Counted from the stretch's first letter, positions 20,970 through 32,266 are shown. The stretch: DNA of 64,000 nt from Austropuccinia psidii (GCA_023105745.1 JALGQZ010000009.1:18276564-18340563); one strand, 5' to 3'. Made by a program: numbers and translations. The notes: generated by a model from the sequence alone, not told the origin.

Positions 20970-22408
20970 TGTCAGCCTGTGACTCAAAACCAGAGCACAA
21001 GCATGACAGCCAAAATACCATAAACCAATGGTATAGCCAAAATACCACCAAAACATGGAGCTGAGCCAAATTAGCTCAAAAGGTATCAGAAGAAAGAGGA
21101 AACTCACCTCTTTCTGAAAATATAAGTCCCATCACCATAGGACAAGAAATAACAAAGTTATTCCTGCTCCAAGTTATTGCTGAGCATAAACCTTAAATTT
21201 CACCTCTCATCTAAAATCTAGAAGGAGAGGCTTAACCCCATCAAATGGGTATTCAAAATGAAGCTCTAAGCCAGGTATATCCAATGGTACCAGCCAAACT
21301 GAGCTAGCACCAGTATTACTTGAGTTATGGTCAAATTCAGACCAAATAAGGGTGAACAAAACATTCACCTCTGATCTAACTTTTACAGTTTTAGTGTGAG
21401 ATACCTAAAGTGGGGTCTTTTTGGAAAGGGCACAATCAGGGCTATCTGATGGTGCCATCCATTTCCTCATAACTCAACTACAACAGAAGTTATTGGCCAA
21501 ACAAGCTTAATACAGCTTTTGCCCAGACCACGCCAATGTACAAAAATACTTGTACATGGGATAACTTTGTCATATTTAATGATAACTATGTCAAGTTGGG
21601 TACCATTGTGTAGAGATCATACAGGGCTATTCAATGAACCGACTTTGAGCTTGATATCTCAAAAACTGACAGAGTTATGACCATTTTAAGGTCAAAATCC
21701 CACCTGCTGTCAGATACAGCCTTACCATGGCATAATCTCCCATAACCATGAATATGAGGTGTCAAATAGATGAAGAAGCATGTTTTTACTTCAATACCTC
21801 ATATGTCAGTCAATACTGGGGTCCCATACAGTTTCTGTACAGCATTCTACGCGTCATACACGTCAGAATCAGGCTGTGAGGTCCCCAGATGAAAATTTTC
21901 ACCCTGTATTGTTGAAAACTGCCCAGATGTGGTTTCAAAACCACATCTGAGCCCAATGCAGGGTATACAGGCTGTTTGCAAACCACAAGCCTGTCCTGGA
22001 GAGTGAAAAATCTTCACTTCCTCTACGTGGAAAGGTCTAGCAGCCTTTCCACCTCAATTTCAGGATAAAAGGAGGGCTTTTCACAGCCAAAAACCTTTCC
22101 TCATCCTGCTCTGGAATACCCTACGTAGTAAACTGTCAAAAACAGTTTTCCTCTTGGTTAAAAAATCAGGTATACTCTTAATTTAAAGTATTGTAGTCTT
22201 TATTATTGTAATCCAACAGGTAAAGCTGCACCCAGGGCTTTCAACAGCGCTCACCACCACTATATCTTTATAGTAAAGCCCTTTAAATCTTAAATTAAAT
22301 CATTTATTATCAATCTTATCATCTTTTAAAACCATTTTTACCGTGTCACAGTCATAGTTAAAGCTTGTAAATACTCATATACACCTTTATCATAGACTCA
22401 GCCTGACA
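20970..22408 (+). repeat. 3' LTR of A
   Basis: 1439 bp, same ends as the 5' LTR and no gaps against it. About 24 substitutions were seen by eye. The dyads and GATAAAAG (22064-22071) are conserved. Confidence 0.95.
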
Positions 22409-23020
22409 ATCCACCAACAGAATATCATGTGACAGGAAAGATGCTACCCCTTTAAAAAATCCAATATTGAAGAATCTTACCTCTTAAAATTAACAAATAA
22501 AATTTTATTATTAACCACTCTTAAGAAAATAATAATAATAACAAACCTTTAAAAAAGATTATTTTACTCTATTATAGCTCTACCTTAACAAAATTACCTT
22601 TATCAACACTCATCAAATTTTCCAGAACACCTTAAAAAAACCATCTTGCAAAAGGAATTTTAACCAAGAAGAAAAAACTCACCTCAATTTCCCCAAAAAC
22701 TATTAAAATTAAAACAGACAAGTATTTCATTAAATCTAAAAACTAACCAAATTACTGACATTATTTTTCATATTATTCATTGAATAGGTCTGATCTGAGA
22801 CTTCTGAATTTTGTCTTCTGCAGTTGTAAAGCCACTTACTAATTTTATTTTGGTTTGTCAGCTCCAAGGAAGATTTTCTTCAGTATTTTAGGAGGGGCAG
22901 GCAATACACCCTTGCCACCCTTTGTTACAGGAGTTATTAGCAATTCAAAACTAGTTACCTGTGATTTCCCCCTCCAGGTACTGCCTCATTTTAATCCCAC
23001 ACAAGAGGAGTTCCCACATC

Positions 23021-23037
23021 TGGTGTCCCAACAGTGG
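23021..23037 (+). promoter_or_regulatory. Primer-binding site of C
   Basis: TGGTGTCCCAACAGTGG starts two bases after the 5' LTR. The leading TGG complements a tRNA CCA end. Which tRNA is used cannot be told without a tRNA set. Confidence 0.6.
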
Positions 23038-24847
23038 CTGACAACCTCAACTTCAATAAAAATCAATCAAATTACAATCAATTAAAAAATTTATTAAATA
23101 CTCCAAGAATACTTTTTTTAATAACAAAAAACTGGAGTCAAATAATCAAAATCAGCCAAAAACATCATCTCAAGAATCTGAATCATCAACTTACTCTGAC
23201 CATTACTATTATCCACCAAAGCAAGAAACAGAACTAGGGGAGGAATCAAATAAATATTCCAATTTCCCAATTGAAACACCAAGAACTAATAAAAGGGACT
23301 TGAAGGTTGTGGAGAAATTCTTCCTTGATCTCCTTGAAAGAAATAAAATCAATAACTCAACACCAAAATCAAAGGAAGAAATAAATAAATCAAAAATGGA
23401 TAAACCTTCATCATCAAAATTACCTGGTAGTATTGAAGAAATCCAGGAAGAAAACTTTAATGAAGAAACTGTTGCAGGACAGGAAGAAATGTCTTCAACA
23501 GAGAGACTTCAGCAGAAGATGCTAGAAATGCAAGCAGAATTACTCGCACTAATCAAAAAGGAAGGCAAAAATAAATCATCAAGTTATACTCCACAAAATA
23601 GTCCACTTGAAGAACAAACCACCCTTCCAAGATCATTCAGGCAGCATGGATCACCTTCACCTTATCCTAGACCCATGGGCACATCAACACCATATACAGA
23701 ACAAAGACAAAGTACCTTACCAAGAAGAGTCAACATTTCTTCCCAAATGCCAACTCCATTACATCAAGAAATTCCAAGAAACACTACTCCAATAGTGAAA
23801 ATCAGAGCCAAGGATTATAATATGTGGTTTGATGGAAGGGATGTGGAAAGATTTATCAAGAAAGTTGGAAATATTGCAGAAATTGAAGGAGCAAGTGGAA
23901 GAGATATTGCAAGACAAATAGCATTTTGGACAAAAGATGAAGAAATCAGTTATCATATTGAAGGAAGGCCAGGATATGAAACAGCTGATTGGGACCAATT
24001 AAAAGTGGATATGAAAAGAAGATGGGGAACAGTCTCACCTGAAAGAAGATACAGATTATCCTCAATCACTGATTTATTCACAAAAACTCAACAAGAAGGT
24101 GGAATAAGAAATATGACCCAATACAGAAAATTCATTGGAGAATATGAAACAATAATCACTTACCTCAAAAGATACCAATATATTCAAGGTGATATCAATC
24201 ATAATCAAGAAATATTGGCCAGTCTTTCAACCAGTGTTCAAGAATCAATTTACAAAGAAATGATCAAAGACAGAGCTATGGTTCAAGCCTTGGATGGAGG
24301 TTACATCATACCAAGATTGGATATTTTGAAATTATACATTGAGCAGGACTTGGAGGCCAAGGTACTTATTCAACAAAAAGAATTTTCTAAACCAAAACCT
24401 CCAGAGAAGAAAACAAGATTTGAGGATGAAAGCTGGGATCAAGTTTTAAAACAAGTAAAAGAACTCACCCACAAAATAAAAAACCCTCCACCACCAGAGC
24501 CTCACCCAAGAAATGAGGGAAAAGAATCAGTTAAAGAAGTTTTAAATCAACTTAAAAGCCTTTCAGAAGCAGTGAATCCACCAAGAAGGAATTGGAACAA
24601 TAATCAAGACCAAAGATTCCCTCAAAATAATCAGCCATACAGGCCAAGGAATCCTTTACCACCATTTTCAACCAGTTACCAACCTTACATACCAGCTCAA
24701 ATGGCTCCAAGACCACCATTAAAATGTGCTTACTTCAAGGAAGAAGGCCATTCAGCAACTAGATGCACTCACCTTGCTGAAGATTTGGACAGAAGGATTG
24801 TCAGAACTCAAGGAGCAGCTTACCTCTTCCCCAATTATCAGACATGA
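23034..24847 (+). pseudogene. Gag of element C
   Basis: The main frame is open from about 23060 to TGA 24845-24847; the first in-frame ATG is at 23396. Another frame at 23034 begins GTGGCTGAC (would be MADNLNF with ATG) and leads into the main frame across a run of seven T, so the natural start is probably lost by A-to-G change and a frameshift. The core (about 23820-24400) has MWFDGRDVERFIKKV and RPGYETADWDQL, typical of basidiomycete gypsy Gag. The knuckle near 24725 reads CAYFKEEGHSATRC: the second Cys is Phe. Pro-rich linkers lie before it. Gag forms the particle; this one could not bind zinc normally. Confidence 0.8.
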
Positions 24848-27007
24848 AAGTGTCAAAAACATAGTCAGAGCTTTTGCAAAGGAACAAGCAGAACTCAACA
24901 AAAAATTCATGGAAAAACCTATGGTCAAAGAAAACCAGAAGAGGATGTTAAGCCCACTGAAAAGAAATCAGAGGATAAATCAACCTCAATTGCACATGTT
25001 GAAGATTGGTCAAACTGGAAACCACCTACCATTTCCTCAGCCAATGACCCTTTTGAATCACACGTTGGATTAAGACAGACAAAACAAAGAATGGAAAGAC
25101 AATCCCAAAATCAAGAGCCAAAAAAGAAAGCAGAAATTCCAGGAATTTACATTGAAGAAGAAAGGGAAGAAGAAAAAGTCATAATTCCTACCAAATTCCA
25201 AAATTCAAATATTCCAAAACCAGACCAGAATGAGGAGGAAATTGAGAATATTGCCAATAAGAATGAAGATGAGGAAATTCCAAAAGAAGAAAAGAAGCTC
25301 AGAAAACCTCAAAAGAAACAAGTTGAAACTAAGTTGGAAATTGACAAAATCATCAAGAAAATTATGCAACAAAATATCAACCTCACCATTGAAGAAATTT
25401 TGAGGATGTCACCCAGTTTTGTCCATAAGTTACAAGAATTATCAGAAAAAGACAAAGAAAAGCTTAAGTCACTCAACTCAATGGATCTTCAAGAAAGATT
25501 ATTATCATTTGGATTCAAAGAGATACCCAAGTTCAAGATTCATTATGCCTGTCCTTTGGGATTTATGGAAATCTTTATTGGAAAGGAAGAATATCCTATC
25601 AGAGCATTAGTGGACACTGGGGCAGAACTCAACATCATACCAGAAGAAATAGCAACCAAAGCTTCACTCACAAGAAGAAATCTTAACATGAACCTGAGGG
25701 GAATTGGAGGCCATACTACTTCATTGGTGGCACTTTCAGAATTTACTCCAATCATTTTGGCTTCAGGTGAAGAAACTCTGATTCACTTTTTTATTGCAAA
25801 AGGATCTGTCCATACAGTACTGGGAAGACCTTTCTTGGCAGACAGCAATATTAGACTAGAATTTTCTCACAAACAAGGAGAAATACTGAGCTATCAAGAA
25901 CCTGATGGAAGAAGATTATGCATGCCAATATGCAAACCTCAAGCACTTGGATGGCAAACTGGTCCACCTAGAGGAATGGATTTATGTAATATGGCAAAAT
26001 TAGTCAGAAAAAACCCAGGAAAGAAGGATAAAAATGCAAAAAGAGACAATACCATAATAAATTTAACCCAGAAGACCCAAGAGTTATCCATATCTCCAAA
26101 AAGTGATGAATTTGGTCAAGATTTACAAAATGACAAATGGCCAAGCAATCTCAAAAGACAACTTGAAGACTCAACATCTGAAGATGAATTACCCAACATA
26201 ATTTACAAGCTAATTAATAATAATAAAGAAACATTCCAAATTTTGGTGGATGGAAATGAGGAAATACATGGAAACCCTTTCAAACCTAAACCCAAAAAGA
26301 AGAAAGTCAGATTTAGTGAACATCATGAACTCTCAGGTGGAGAAATTATAAATGACATTGAAAAAGACCTCAAAATTATGGAAGAAAGAGACAAAAATTT
26401 AAAAGACACATACCATATCAACTTCTTGGACAGACCATTGAACAACCAAGAAGAACCCTATGAATGGCAACTGGCAAACCCTGGATTCATCCAACAACCT
26501 CCCAATGAAGATGATGAAACAGAATCCATCCTACAAAATGAATACAACTACCTTTATCTGCCATATATTACCTTTGAAGACCTTTATGGGGATGAAGCTC
26601 AAGAAATTTTATGTGAAGATAAATATTTATGTCAATTTCCAGGAGCAAACTTTAACAAAATCCAATTCTTAGATTTATTAACTGAAGAGGGAATTAAAGG
26701 TAACCTTGAAAATCAATTCTGGGATAAAACATTTTCAATGGGAATTTTACCAAGAAGAGGTCTCTACTTCAATCAAATTTGGTCCCAGTGGTACCTTGGA
26801 TTAAATGGATCAACATATCAAACTGGAAGACTGAAATGGGTTGGAGATGGATATATATTCATTGATGAAGACTTATGGTGGTCAGAATTTCCATCAGAAG
26901 CAGAGATTGAGGAAAGAAATAACTTTGTGGAAGCCCTCAAAGACCTGATTTTGGCCAGGTTACTCAACAGACACTCACCTTTCCCACTTGGGGGAGTTCA
27001 ACTTTAA
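24848..27007 (+). pseudogene. Protease and C-terminal module of C
   Basis: Same frame as gag, apart from about 85 bp after 24847 where a neighbouring frame (NIVRAFAKEQAELNKKFMEKP) is the sensible one, so two small indels compensate. Lys/Glu-rich linker follows. The retropepsin has ALVDTGAELNIIPEE (DTGA near 25613-25624), GIGGHTT and VLGRPFLADSNIRLEF. Then an acidic linker, and from about 26400 a module of some 190 residues with YLPYITFEDLYGDEA, FLDLLTEEGIKGNLENQFW and DLWWSEFP. The last module is repeated downstream at 27875-28465. Ends at TAA 27005-27007. No function is known to me for the module. Confidence 0.75.
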
Positions 27008-27111
27008 ATAAAATCAACAAAATCAAGATTTCTTCTTTAAAAATGTATCAGTATCATCCATTAAATGTATCATTAGTTGCTTTTTTCTATTATTTCATTT
27101 TTTCTCTCAGA

Positions 27112-27740
27112 GGGCAGTAACTTCCTGCCTTAACAAAGAAGACATTCATCAACAAATGATTTCTTAAAAAATAAAAAATAAAAATATAAAAAGAAAAAGC
27201 TTACAAAAAAAATAATCACCTCCACCATGGCCCATTCACCAATTTTTGAATCCAATGGGGAAGAACTAATAAAAGAAGACCAAATTTTAATTAATATCCA
27301 ATTTGGAAGCCATTTAATAAAGAAAATCTTGGAACTTCAAAGATACTCCATCAATATCAAGCAATAAAAATAAAAAATAAACCAAAATAAAAAGATCATA
27401 AGGCAGTGACCTCCTGCCTTATCAAAGAGGAAAATCCAAAAATTTTATCAACCAAACCAAATCAATAATTTCACTCACCTATAAAAAGAAACAAAAATTA
27501 ACCATAAGATCACTAGGCAGTGACCTCCTGCCTTATCAAAGAGGAATCTCAACTCTCATCAAAATCAAATCAATAATCCCACTCACCAATAAAAAAACAC
27601 AATAACTTCAATACTCACTAGGCAGTGACCTCCTTCCTTATCAAAGAGGAAATTCAACTTCATCAACCAAAAATCACCAATTTGCCTCACCCAAAATCAA
27701 GCATCACTAGGCAGTGACCTCCTGCCTTATCAAAGAGGAA
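27112..27740 (+). repeat. Five spaced copies of a GGCAG..CTGCC hairpin motif
   Basis: Copies start near 27112, 27400, 27515, 27619 and 27709. The best is AAGGCAG, loop TGACCTC, CTGCCTT (27400-27420), a perfect 7-bp stem. Most are followed by TATCAAAGAGGAA. The fourth has CTTCC and is broken. Spacing is 90-290 bp with unrelated AT-rich DNA between. No protein is encoded here. Confidence 0.75.
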
Positions 27741-27874
27741 AAGCCAAATTCTTACCCAAAATTACCATCCAAAATCCATTAAACCTACCCTCAAGCTATT
27801 TTGATAAATAAATCTGATAATATTCTCAAATATTATTACCTTTTGACACTTTCAAACAGATCAAATACTTCAAA

Positions 27875-28465
27875 ATGAAGTCATGGCCATTACTTGAAGA
27901 GAATCCCTGGTCATTGGACATAGACATCAGCTGCATAGAAGAAAAAGAAGTCTGGGATAATTACAAGAATCCCCAAGAATCAAGTGAATATCCTGAATGG
28001 TTCTTACAAACAAAACCAAAAGCCTGTCCAGATATCTCCACAATAATCCTTCCATATATTGAGTTTGAGGACATCTTTGAAAAATAAAACTCACCATCAG
28101 GAACTGTCATATCTCATCCATGGAAAGAATTACCTGGATTCAACCTTACAAAGTATGAATTCTTAGAGTTACTGACCTTGGATGGAGTGGAAGGCAACCT
28201 TGGAAACCAATACTGGAATGAAATATTTGAAATGGATGAACACCTCAGAAAATCATTATTTTGGAGAACCTGGGAATGCCAAGACTGGTTAAACCTCCAG
28301 TATTTTGAAATTAAAAATGGAAAGATAAGAAAGATATCAAGAGGTTATGTTATTAATAATTCCACCTGGGATTACCACTGGGAAGAAACACTTATACCAG
28401 CAATCCTCACACTCAAAAGAGGTGCAACCAAGTTTGATATAGAAGATTGGACATACTTCTGCTAA
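27875..28465 (+). pseudogene. Second copy of the C-terminal module, one in-frame stop
   Basis: One frame of 197 codons from ATG 27875 to TAA 28463-28465 with a single internal TAA at 28085-28087. It aligns with the end of the protease ORF: ILPYIEFEDIFE against YLPYITFEDLYGDE, FLELLTLDGVEGNLGNQYW against FLDLLTEEGIKGNLENQFW, and a Trp-rich tail. Divergence is high, so the duplication is old yet the frame has survived, which suggests it was translated. It is separated from the first copy by the hairpin repeats. I cannot assign a role; it could be an accessory protein of the C family. Confidence 0.6.
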
Positions 28466-30290
28466 GAATACTTTTTCAAACCTCTCAAAAGAGAGAAAAA
28501 GAGGGGAGGGAATTTTATCAAACAAGAATTAGTGAAGGAAATACTTGGTCAAAGGAATTAATTTAAGGAAATCTCACCTGCTAAATCCTCCATTCTGTAT
28601 TTTTCCTGAAACCTCTTTAATTATTCTCTAATCTAATATCTCATCTATAATCAATGAAAAACCACATAATAAATATAAAAAGTCAAATTGAATCAATTAA
28701 AAAAAATGATTAATCAGATTTAAGCATGATAAAGGTAAAAGTGACAACTTGCACTCTACGTTGATCCCTTTTATAAGAAGTGATGAAGCATATATTCAAA
28801 AGAGCTTCAATAAGCTGTTTAAGTTGATCACAATAATATTTTTTGTTCAATTTCTTGAGCAACATAATATCGAGATCTTTAGGGTATAATATATAGTCTC
28901 ATAACAATTATGAACATTCAAATTACAGGATTTAATATATTATTATGAGTAGATTAGCTCTTCTTATGTTTTAATATTATTATTATTATTATTTTATTTT
29001 ATTTTATTTTGATTGAAGTTTTCTTTAAAACACTTTTTTTTACCTTTTATACTCCCATTAAAGTTTCTTTTCTTTCTAAAACAAACAAACTCAAATAGGC
29101 TTCAACAGAGCTTATATTGGCTATATCATAAAATTCAAATTAAAATCTTAAGTTACATTTAAATAGTTTTTTCTTTCAAAAGGGGTTTATAGTGCTTAAT
29201 TCTACAATAGCTTAAGCTATTTATTTTATTAGACTTAAATTTCATCTAATTTATATATTTATATCTGGGTAACTAAAAGGAATTATGTATGATTTTCAGA
29301 TTGGATAAATCACAGTTAAAATATATCAACCTGAAAATCTACCACCTCTAATATTCAAGAATTTTGGCTGAAATTATAAAAGAACCAATAGAGAATTGGT
29401 TTATTCAATACAAATTACTTACCAGGACTCGAAATCCATAATGGATCAAGGGATACACTTCTGGCTTTATTTCAAATGGAAAGATGGAATGAATAATCAA
29501 TCGGAATATAATTTAAAATGCACCTTCAAGAAGCGATAACAGTACCATAACACAATAGCATCTGCTTGATCAAGAAATCGGATTCAAGCATGGAAAATGT
29601 AAAAGTAACAACTTACATTTTTAGTTGATCTCTTCTATAAGAAGAGAGGAAGCATATATTTAAAAAGGGGCTGAAATAACTTCCTTATAATATCATTATT
29701 AAGAAAAAAGGGGGGGTTGAAATAATAATAAGAAACAATAAGAAAGAAAGAAAAAAGTTTTTAGCTGCTCAAGTTCTTTTTTTTACTTTATTTTTTATTT
29801 TTTATTTTTTTGTTTTTTTTCGTTTTAATTTTATTTTATTTCCTTAAAATAATAATATATGTATATTATCTTAACTTATATTGTTATTTTTTACTTTATA
29901 TCATTTCATATTAGTTTTTTTAGCCACTCAAGTTTCTTTTTTTACTTTATTTTTTATTTTTTTTAATTTTTTTGTTTTTATTTTATTTTTATTTTATTTT
30001 TTTTATATATATATATTATCTTAACTTACTCTCTTATTAGAGTATATTATTTTGTTTTAGTTCTTTTTTTAGTTGCTCAAGTTTTAATTTTTGTCTTACC
30101 TTTTTACAGTATTTTATTACCAGATTAGCTCATCTCATTTTAGTTTTTTTAGTCGCTCAGGTTCATTTTAACTATATATATAGCTCAATTACTATTGAGT
30201 GAGATTATTTTATTTTAGTCAAAAAAAATTGCATCAAACAATATTGGGGAGGAAAATCTTCTTCTAATTATCAAAAAAAAAAAAAAAAAA
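28466..30290. other. C spacer, AT-rich with internal duplications, no gene seen
   Basis: Two diverged direct repeats, about 28722-28830 and 29583-29690, share AAGCATGATAAAGG-like sequence, TTATAAGAAG and GAAGCATATATT. Four copies of TTTTTTAG-NNN-CTCARGTT lie near 29759, 29925, 30068 and 30148 within T-rich runs. It ends in a run of 18 A (30273-30290). Open frames are short and have no family likeness. Confidence 0.5.
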
Positions 30291-30395
30291 GACGATCAGC
30301 TTTAGGATAAGGATTTGAAGAGGGACTAATATGACTTACCTAAAGCGGTCCAGATGGCTTAACCACACAACCATTAAAACCACGGGGGCGTAAAA
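30273..30395 (-). ncRNA. Possible Pol III-type relic (tRNA-like boxes, stem-loop, T-run)
   Basis: On the minus strand TGGTTTTAATGG (30382-30371) resembles a tRNA A box, and TTCAAATCC (30319-30311) most of a B box, about 55 nt later. GCTTTAGG (30346-30339) and CCTAAAGC (30306-30299) make a perfect 8-bp stem around the B-box part, and 18 T follow at 30290-30273, a Pol III terminator-like run. No cloverleaf with an acceptor and T arm can be folded. It could be a SINE-like remnant or chance. Confidence 0.25.
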
Positions 30396-30417
30396 AATAG
30401 GAGTGTGTTCTTCTTTT

Positions 30418-30771
30418 TCAACGACACCTTTTGGGCTTAATGGAAGGAGAATCCTTCTCATTTACAAAAAAGCTGAAAGGGTCCTCCACAAAAAGACGAG
30501 GATCATACTTCCCCTCAATCAAGGCATAAAAGGTTTGGGCCGCATCAGGGACTAATTCAGTATCCAGCGAGTCAGAGGAGGCTTGCAAAAATTTTGCCAG
30601 TGCAGGTGGGGATGGTGGAGCACTAGCAGAAGTCATAGCCCAGTCCAACAAAGAAACAGTCAGAGAAGATGAAGAACAAGAACCAAAAAGAAACTGCTCC
30701 AACTCCTCATTGGTGAAGACCTTTATGAGATCAGAGAAGCCAGAGCCATAGCAGCGGCTTTGAGCACTCAT
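30418..30771 (-). CDS. Hypothetical 117-residue protein inside the C spacer
   Basis: ATG at 30771-30769 (MSAQSRCYGSGFSDLI) to TGA at 30420-30418. The base composition is clearly richer in G+C and CpG than the surroundings. The protein has a run SCSSSSL, a Pro/Ala segment (SAPPSPPALAKFL), acidic and aromatic residues (PFSFFVNEKD) and a basic end (KPKRCR). No signal peptide or membrane span is evident. A TATA box and a GT-AG intron can be placed upstream in the right order and spacing. I recognise no family. It may be a captured host gene fragment, an accessory gene of C, or an ORF of an inserted element whose ends I cannot see. Confidence 0.4.
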   Translation of the reverse strand: MSAQSRCYGSGFSDLIKVFTNEELEQFLFGSCSSSSLTVSLLDWAMTSASAPPSPPALAKFLQASSDSLDTELVPDAAQTFYALIEGKYDPRLFVEDPFSFFVNEKDSPSIKPKRCR

Positions 30772-30803
30772 GGTAAGGGTATTGCTGATATTCAAGAAAG
30801 ATT

Positions 30804-30958
30804 CTGCAGCAACGGGGATGCAATTGTATAAAATTATAAGCAATAAATAAAATCAAAACGTTCTGACATAAATAAATACTCACTGTAACAAAATGGAGTA
30901 GGATTTTGAATGAAGGGCGAATGGTAATGGATTCAGTCCCCAATCAAGCTATTTATAC
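30804..30958 (-). promoter_or_regulatory. TATA box and 5' UTR intron candidate for the 117-residue ORF
   Basis: TATAAATA lies at 30958-30951 on the minus strand. A start about 30 bp later would give a short first exon, followed by an 80-nt intron from GTGAGT (30883) to TTGCTGCAG (30804), and the ATG 33 nt further. The arrangement is compact and typical for fungi. It is inferred only from sequence signals. Confidence 0.35.
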
Positions 30959-32266
30959 TCGACGGACTAAGACATCGTAATCGAATGGAACCTAAGAGCC
31001 TATTAACTTCCACCATTCCCTTAGTCAAGGCAATAATGCCTAAGGCTTTAAAAGTTGTCAAACCATCCGGAGTACCTAAAAACGAGTAAACACCAAAATT
31101 CATCAGCCAAAGTGGAAGGAGAAAAGGTGTCAAAGAATGCTAATCTCCCCTCGGACCAACCTTGCCCACCTTAAAAACCCCCTTGGTTGTCCAACAAAGT
31201 AGGCGGCTCTTTTCTGGTAGAAATAAAAAAGCAAGTAATAAAAAAAAGGCGAAGCTAGGGAGCTAGGAATATTAGAATAAAAAAAAATAAAATAATAATA
31301 ATAATAAAAAAAAAGCAAGTAATAAAAAATAATGTAACATCAGATTTTACTTTAGCAGAAACATAAACAAATTAAATTTGGAGGCGAAGATTAGATGGAG
31401 CCAAGAATTTCCTCCCCTGCCAAAAAGCAAAGATCATATATAAACATATATTGGAGGCAGCGGAGATCCCAAGACCGACCTATCTGTGAGCATACCAAAG
31501 CAGCAGAAAGCCTACATAGCATACTCTGCAAGCCACTTGGAGCACATATGCAAACGTGACAGTATTGCACCTTCCCTAAGGAAGACGGTAGCTAGAATAC
31601 TCAAGACAACATCGAAGAATACAAAAGAGTATTGGAACAGCCGAATCTGTAGAACGTGACCGGTGGAAATATTAGCAAACTTATCAGCAAGCCCAGTCTG
31701 ATATTGTATAATTTTGAAAGAAGATATATATATATATAAAATCTTCACCAATCTACCTCCAATAAGTGGAATTAGAGGGGTTAATAATAATAAGAATAAC
31801 AATGATAGTATTATTATTATTATTCCAAGGAGAACCCCATTCTTGGTTGTGATCACATTGAAACATGTCCTGAAGGGACATACCACAGGGGTGGTGGTGA
31901 CGATTACAGTGAATTCAAAGGATAAAGTAGCCAAATGAATGTACTTTTGCTTAATAAAAGTAAAATTTTGAATATAAAATGCTTGAACAAGAAGAGAGAA
32001 AACTTACTCGAACCACTTTCGCATAGAAAAAGGATGGAAAAACCCTCTAGTAGCTAAAACCATTGCAACCCACATGATTCTAATCAATGATAACAATCAA
32101 AGAACCCTTGATAAGCACAAAACGACCTGCTGATCTACTTTTAAAATATTGATAAAACTATAAAGTCAACGCAAAGAGGTTTTGAGCATGATCAACGTGC
32201 TTCTGAAGAAATTAGATATATATAAAACAAAACCCAGAAAATAATAAAAAGGTAAAGGGTGGGTAG
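30959..32266. other. Unassigned CpG-containing segment in C
   Basis: The composition resembles the 117-residue ORF rather than the AT-rich C spacer. On the minus strand short coding-like stretches occur (GTPDGLTTFKALGII near 31060; YQKRAAYFVGQPRGFLRWAR near 31210; QYQTGLADKFANISTGHVL near 31690), but they are in different frames and one runs through AAT and TA microsatellites (31720-31825). I cannot name a family or fix exons. Confidence 0.3.

Larger units (their letters stand above)
12711..22408 (+). mobile_element. Nearly intact Ty3/gypsy element A
   Basis: Two LTRs of 1439 bp each (12711-14149, 20970-22408) bound a 6.8-kb interior with leader intron, two extra ORFs, gag-protease, RT-RNase H and integrase. 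ATCCA at 12706-12710 and 22409-22413 is the target duplication; it lies in the C 5' LTR, whose uninterrupted form is seen at 39680-39690. By eye the LTRs differ at about 24 positions without gaps, so insertion is recent compared with its host. Two lesions in the main ORFs are described below. Confidence 0.95.
11914..23018 (+). repeat. 5' LTR of C, interrupted by element A and internally deleted
   Basis: 11914-12710 matches 38890-39686 of the 3' LTR over exactly 797 bp without gaps. After the A element it resumes at 22414. At 22440 it jumps to sequence equivalent to about 40274, so about 560 bp present in the 3' LTR are missing. The lost part holds the TATAAATAG box. It ends TTCCCACA at 23018, next to the primer-binding site. 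TG start is at 11914. Confidence 0.85.

Noticed and set aside
27112..27740. CRISPR-like array of short repeats with unique spacers
   Set aside because: Repeats are few, spacers vary from 75 to 270 bp, and the context is a eukaryotic retrotransposon.
30291..30395. A functional tRNA gene
   Set aside because: Acceptor and T stems do not pair and no anticodon arm can be drawn; only box-like words remain.
31512..31934. Minus-strand ORF of 140 codons with membrane-like segments
   Set aside because: It runs through AAT and TA microsatellites, which create the Ile/Leu-rich stretch; only a short part is coding-like and no family is evident.
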